Source: an uncultured Ignavibacteria bacterium
GTDB taxonomy: Bacteria; Bacteroidota; Ignavibacteria; Kapaibacteriales; UBA2268
DNA: 9,513 nucleotides
NCBI GenBank assembly: GCA_903911805.1
Contig: CAIWET010000066.1
Location: forward strand, 1-9,513
Reading direction: 5' to 3'
The notes under the pieces are model-generated. The model did not search any database and was not told where the DNA came from. It saw only the letters and a program-made list of their open reading frames with translations. Numbering within the stretch: the stretch's first letter is position 1; the number at the start of each line of letters is the position of its first letter. This document shows positions 6,844 to 9,513 of the stretch, piece after piece. Made by a program: the position numbers and the translations under genes.

Positions 6844-6972
6844 GGGTTGTATCAAAAGTGTCATTTCGAACGAAGTGAGAAATCCAGGAATCACCTAAGT
6901 TTTTGATTTACTGGATTCTTCGCTACGCTCTGAATGACTAAGCAAGTTTTTTCATGCCATTTGATACAACCT
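6844..6972 (-). repeat. 129-bp palindromic intergenic element, copy 2 (inverted)
   Basis: Outer arms GGTTGTATCAAA (6845-6856) and TTTGATACAACC (6960-6971) pair perfectly. Read on the minus strand, this element aligns end to end with the element at 2361-2489 and has the same 129-base length. The 36 bases from CTGGATTTCTC to ACACTTTTGA are identical between the two (2446-2481 in copy 1). The outer stem differs by one pair, C-G in copy 1 and A-T here, so pairing is kept. It starts 9 bases after the DUF4139 stop, as copy 1 starts just after the OmpA-family stop, although it is in the opposite orientation. Confidence 0.87.
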
Positions 6973-7162
6973 ACTTATTTTTTAAGTTATTTCATTCGGC
7001 TCTTGAATCAATTATCAAATATTACTCTGAATGCTTAATTTTTTTTTCGAAACTTATTTTCTTTAAAACGTTCTATAATTGAGTATTTTTATTAATAAAA
7101 AATACATTCTTTTGTTTTTACGTCAAATATAATTTTAGGAAAGTTAAGTAAGTAAAAGATAA

Positions 7163-7582
7163 ATGGGACAAATTTTTAATAGACTAAAAGATATAGCAAG
7201 TTCTTATTTCTCGGATAGTAATCAATATTCAAGCTATGCAAATCCTGAAGATGATGAATTACGTCGAATTATCGATGAACTGAATAATACTCCAAAAAAG
7301 GAAAATCCCAAAAATGATTTTAATTTTCAAAAGAATAATTCAAATAATAATAATTCTGCACAATCAAATGTCCCTGCTAATGTAATTAATGCTTTTAAAA
7401 TTATTGGAATTAGTTCAAATAGCGATGTAGAAACAATTAAAGCTGCTTTCAAGAAGAAAATTAAAGAGCATCATCCTGATAAGTTCCAAAAAGCTGATGA
7501 TAATACAAAAAAAGAAGCTCAACAGTACTCACAGGATTTAATTAGTGCATATAATATAATCAAACAATACAAGGGTTTTTAA
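7163..7582 (+). CDS. J-domain (DnaJ-like) protein with C-terminal J domain
   Basis: A 139-residue soluble protein. The N-terminal half is not recognised: a short helix MGQIFNRLKDIASSYF, an acidic stretch (28-42), then an Asn-rich linker (about 51-68). The C-terminal part (about 74-136) is a J domain: INAFKIIGI, IKAAFKKKIKEHHPDKF with the essential HPD at 104-106, and the last helix DLISAYNIIKQYKGF. HPD loops stimulate DnaK ATPase, so this is expected to be a co-chaperone that brings a specific client to DnaK. The C-terminal position recalls DjlA/TerB-type proteins, but no TerB domain or membrane segment is present. There is no strong ribosome site; an AGGA lies about 24 bases upstream, which is common in this group of bacteria. 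It is the first gene of an operon with the rhodanese (5-base gap) and the sigma-54 activator. Confidence 0.85.
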   Translation: MGQIFNRLKDIASSYFSDSNQYSSYANPEDDELRRIIDELNNTPKKENPKNDFNFQKNNSNNNNSAQSNVPANVINAFKIIGISSNSDVETIKAAFKKKIKEHHPDKFQKADDNTKKEAQQYSQDLISAYNIIKQYKGF

Positions 7583-7587
7583 ATAAG

Positions 7588-8202
7588 ATGAAAAAACACA
7601 TTAGAGATATATCCGCAATCGTTTTATTGGCTTTTTTTTCTGCTTTAGTCTATAATTTTTTCTCTTCTAAACCGCTTGCTTTAATAAAAGAAAAAGAAAT
7701 TTTGGCTGAAGTTTCCGATTCATTACTTTTCGAAAATAATTCTGAATTCTTGCAGAAGAATATAGAATCGACTGATACATTGCCTAAAATCACAGAAAAC
7801 AAAAAAGACTCTACTAAATTAAAAAGAGATACAGTAAAAATAAAAGATACTAAAGTAGTTAAAGACAGCTTAAAACACGAGAGCAAAACAACTATTACTT
7901 TTTCACAGATGAAAAAAATCATCAATAATCCGAATTTTCTAATTATTGATGCAAGGAATGCTGATACATATGGACAAGGTCATATTGGTAATTCAATCAA
8001 TATACATCCATATTGGGAGCCAAATGACTATTTCCCGAAAATCACTAATTTGCCAAAAGATAAAACAATCATTATTTATTGCGATGGTGGAAATTGCGAG
8101 TTAAGCCATAAAGTTGAAGCTGATTTGAAAAATTTTGGGTACGATAAAGTTTTCGTTTACGTTGGTGGATGGGAAGATTGGAAGAAAAACGGTGGGAAAT
8201 GA
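7588..8202 (+). CDS. Membrane-anchored rhodanese-domain protein
   Basis: A 204-residue protein. A transmembrane anchor spans about residues 8-25, after a basic N-terminus KKHIR. The positive-inside rule puts the rest outside the cytoplasm. A polar linker rich in Lys, Asp and Thr (about 60-100; DTVKIKDTKVVKDS) leads to a single rhodanese domain (about 103-203): FLIIDARNADTYGQGHIGNSINI, then the active-site loop IYCDGGNCELS with Cys165, and the closing VFVYVGGWEDWKKNG. Rhodaneses carry sulfur as a cysteine persulfide or act as redox or binding domains. The loop here has a second cysteine, Cys170, five residues after the catalytic one, and is acidic rather than basic, unlike thiosulfate sulfurtransferases. 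A redox or persulfide role is plausible and the substrate unknown. It is placed 5 bases after the J-domain gene and 1 base before the activator, so translation is probably coupled. Confidence 0.87.
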   Translation: MKKHIRDISAIVLLAFFSALVYNFFSSKPLALIKEKEILAEVSDSLLFENNSEFLQKNIESTDTLPKITENKKDSTKLKRDTVKIKDTKVVKDSLKHESKTTITFSQMKKIINNPNFLIIDARNADTYGQGHIGNSINIHPYWEPNDYFPKITNLPKDKTIIIYCDGGNCELSHKVEADLKNFGYDKVFVYVGGWEDWKKNGGK

Positions 8203-8203
8203 T

Positions 8204-9415
8204 ATGGAAGAATCGATAGATAAAAATCTTAATACTCTTTTGCAATTAAAGTACGGATTGGTTGGTATTTCATCAGAGATGATGAGAGTAAAACGCAAAC
8301 TAATGCAAGTAGCACCAACAGATCTTACAGTTTTAATTACTGGTGAAACTGGCACTGGAAAAGAAGTTTTCGCAAACGCAATTCACGGATTAAGCACTCG
8401 TAAAAAATATCCGTTTGTATCGGTAAATTGTAGTGCTATTCCTGAAAATCTTTTAGAATCTGAGTTATTCGGTAACGAAAGAGGTGCTTTTACAGGTGCT
8501 GTTGAGCAACGAAAAGGATTTTTTGAAGTTGCAGATAAAGGAACCATTTTCTTAGATGAAATTGGCGAGATGCCCGTTGGACTTCAAGCAAAATTACTTA
8601 GAGTATTGGAATCTGGTCAATTTTCACGACTTGGCTCTTCTGATATTCATAAAATTGATGCAAGAATAATAGCCGCTACTAATCGCAATTTGGAAGAAGA
8701 AGTAAAAAAAGGCAATTTCCGCCAGGATTTATTTTTTAGATTAAAAAATGTGCAATTGCACCTCCCATCATTACGCGATCATATTGAGGATATCCCATTC
8801 TTAGTTGATTACTTCGCTAAAAAAGTTTGTGATAAAATAGGCATCAATTTCCAGGGATTATCTTTCGACGCTGAAACTCTCTTAAAGGCATTACCTTGGA
8901 ATGGGAATGTAAGAGAATTGAAGAATATGATAGAAACAATGATAACTTTGGAAAAAGCAGAGTATATCACTCCTGAAACTCTTAGAAGATATATTCCTCA
9001 AGGTTTACCACCGGCTGACACCAAACCATTAGCTGCAGATGTTTCATTAATGCCTTATGAAACTTTTGAAGAACCAAAGAAGTTCGAATTGGAATTAATC
9101 TTTAGAACTTTGCTTGAACTCAAGCACGACACCGAAGGAATCAAGCGAGCAATGAATGCACTAAATGCTAAGATAGATTCTATAAAAGAAAATGTTGCTG
9201 ATATGGGTTCTTCGAATTCCAAGAAATATTCTTCATATGAAATTTATGATGAGAATGAAGAATTAAATTTAGAGCAAAAAGAAAAAGAATTGATTTTAAA
9301 AGCACTCAAAAAATACCATAATAACAGAAGATTAGCTGCTGAATCGCTTGGTATTTCTGAGCGAACTCTTTATAGAAAATTGGCTGAGCATAACCTATCT
9401 CTAAAAAAATATTAA
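8204..9415 (+). CDS. Sensorless sigma-54-dependent transcriptional activator
   Basis: A 403-residue enhancer-binding protein that uses ATP hydrolysis to open promoters bound by sigma-54 RNA polymerase. AAA+ domain at about 20-250: Walker A GETGTGKE (47-54), sigma-54-contacting GAFTGA (94-99), Walker B TIFLDE (114-119), the FRQDLFFRL segment with arginine fingers (172-180), and sensor II GNVRELKN (234-241). A linker of about 100 residues (265-360) with probable coiled-coil stretches follows. The Fis-type helix-turn-helix is at about 362-396 (NRRLAAESLGISERTLYRKL). There is no receiver, GAF or PAS domain, so activity must be set by partner proteins or expression, as in PspF. I chose the ATG at 8204, one base after the rhodanese stop and preceded by GGTGGG. 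A longer frame from 8135 overlaps the rhodanese domain and adds residues that do not fit the family. Its targets are not visible here, and no -24/-12 site was seen by eye. Confidence 0.93.
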   Translation: MEESIDKNLNTLLQLKYGLVGISSEMMRVKRKLMQVAPTDLTVLITGETGTGKEVFANAIHGLSTRKKYPFVSVNCSAIPENLLESELFGNERGAFTGAVEQRKGFFEVADKGTIFLDEIGEMPVGLQAKLLRVLESGQFSRLGSSDIHKIDARIIAATNRNLEEEVKKGNFRQDLFFRLKNVQLHLPSLRDHIEDIPFLVDYFAKKVCDKIGINFQGLSFDAETLLKALPWNGNVRELKNMIETMITLEKAEYITPETLRRYIPQGLPPADTKPLAADVSLMPYETFEEPKKFELELIFRTLLELKHDTEGIKRAMNALNAKIDSIKENVADMGSSNSKKYSSYEIYDENEELNLEQKEKELILKALKKYHNNRRLAAESLGISERTLYRKLAEHNLSLKKY

Positions 9416-9512
9416 TCATTGTTTTCTTACCCGAACTCTCTGGTCCATAGAAAATTAAATGTGGTATTGAATCATCCTGTGACATAATTTTTACCCAGGT
9501 TGCATTTGCAAC
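9306..9512 (-). pseudogene. Partial P-loop segment resembling a replication factor C subunit
   Basis: The minus strand is open from the window edge (9512) to a TGA at 9306-9308. The part outside the activator gene (9512 to about 9418) reads VANATWVKIMSQDDS, then IPHLIFYGPESSGKKTMIN. HLIFYGP.SSGKKT resembles the Walker A region of clamp-loader small subunits, particularly the RFC3-type GKKT form known in eukaryotes and some large DNA viruses. Past 9415 the frame simply runs antisense through the activator gene and loses any likeness, so only about 30 relevant residues exist here. A complete subunit needs some 300 more. It is either the broken end of a gene entering from the right, or a chimeric join at a contig end. 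The identification rests on one motif and is tentative. Confidence 0.35.
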
Positions 9513-9513
9513 A

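Noticed and set aside
7083..7105. AT-only hairpin GTATTTTT/AAAAATAC before the J-domain gene
   Set aside because: The stem is 8 bp but almost all A-T, in a stretch where such pairings arise by chance. No gene ends nearby except one already followed by the 129-bp palindrome.
7650..7925. Minus-strand open frame inside the rhodanese gene
   Set aside because: It is a shadow of the low-complexity Lys/Asp linker on the other strand, with no ribosome site and no family likeness. The same applies to the other antisense frames in the window.
8135..8203. Longer start for the sigma-54 activator
   Set aside because: The extra 23 residues are encoded antisense to nothing but in another frame of the conserved rhodanese C-terminus. 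The ATG at 8204 has a better ribosome site and 1-base spacing.

Overview
This AT-rich window looks like chromosomal DNA from the Bacteroidota/Chlorobiota side of the bacterial tree. The closest feel is Ignavibacteria or Kapabacteria, which is an inference from gene content without any search. The evidence is a PD40-OmpA envelope protein behind a signal-peptide beta-barrel protein, an orphan type IX secretion (T9SS) C-terminal sorting domain, a sensorless sigma-54 activator, an octaheme tetrathionate-reductase-family cytochrome, and palindromic intergenic repeats of the kind often seen in these lineages.

Layout. Positions 1-2344 hold a two-gene envelope operon: an outer-membrane beta-barrel protein, then a PD40/OmpA peptidoglycan-binding protein. 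A 129-bp palindrome follows at once. Positions 2698-4104 encode a secreted octaheme cytochrome c with its own strong terminator. Positions 4143-4612 carry no intact gene but are packed with different hairpin repeats, among them a headless T9SS sorting domain interrupted in frame by two small palindromes. A 2-Cys peroxiredoxin lies on the minus strand (4677-5225), divergent from a secreted DUF4139 protein (5476-6834). That gene is followed by a second, inverted copy of the 129-bp palindrome. Positions 7163-9415 are a tight three-gene operon: a J-domain protein, a membrane-tethered rhodanese and a sigma-54-dependent activator. The last ~98 bases read on the minus strand as a P-loop segment resembling replication factor C clamp-loader subunits. 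It has no continuation and may be a remnant or an assembly join.

How the genes may work together. The first operon probably builds or anchors an outer-membrane assembly. The cytochrome reduces sulfur or nitrogen oxyanions outside the cytoplasm. The peroxiredoxin handles peroxide in the cytoplasm. The last operon combines a co-chaperone, an extracytoplasmic sulfur or redox domain and a transcription activator, so it could be a stress or redox regulatory unit, but nothing in the sequence proves that link. The most interesting signals are the two 129-bp palindromes, which differ by a compensatory base-pair change in the outer stem, and the sorting-domain relic carrying in-frame palindromes.
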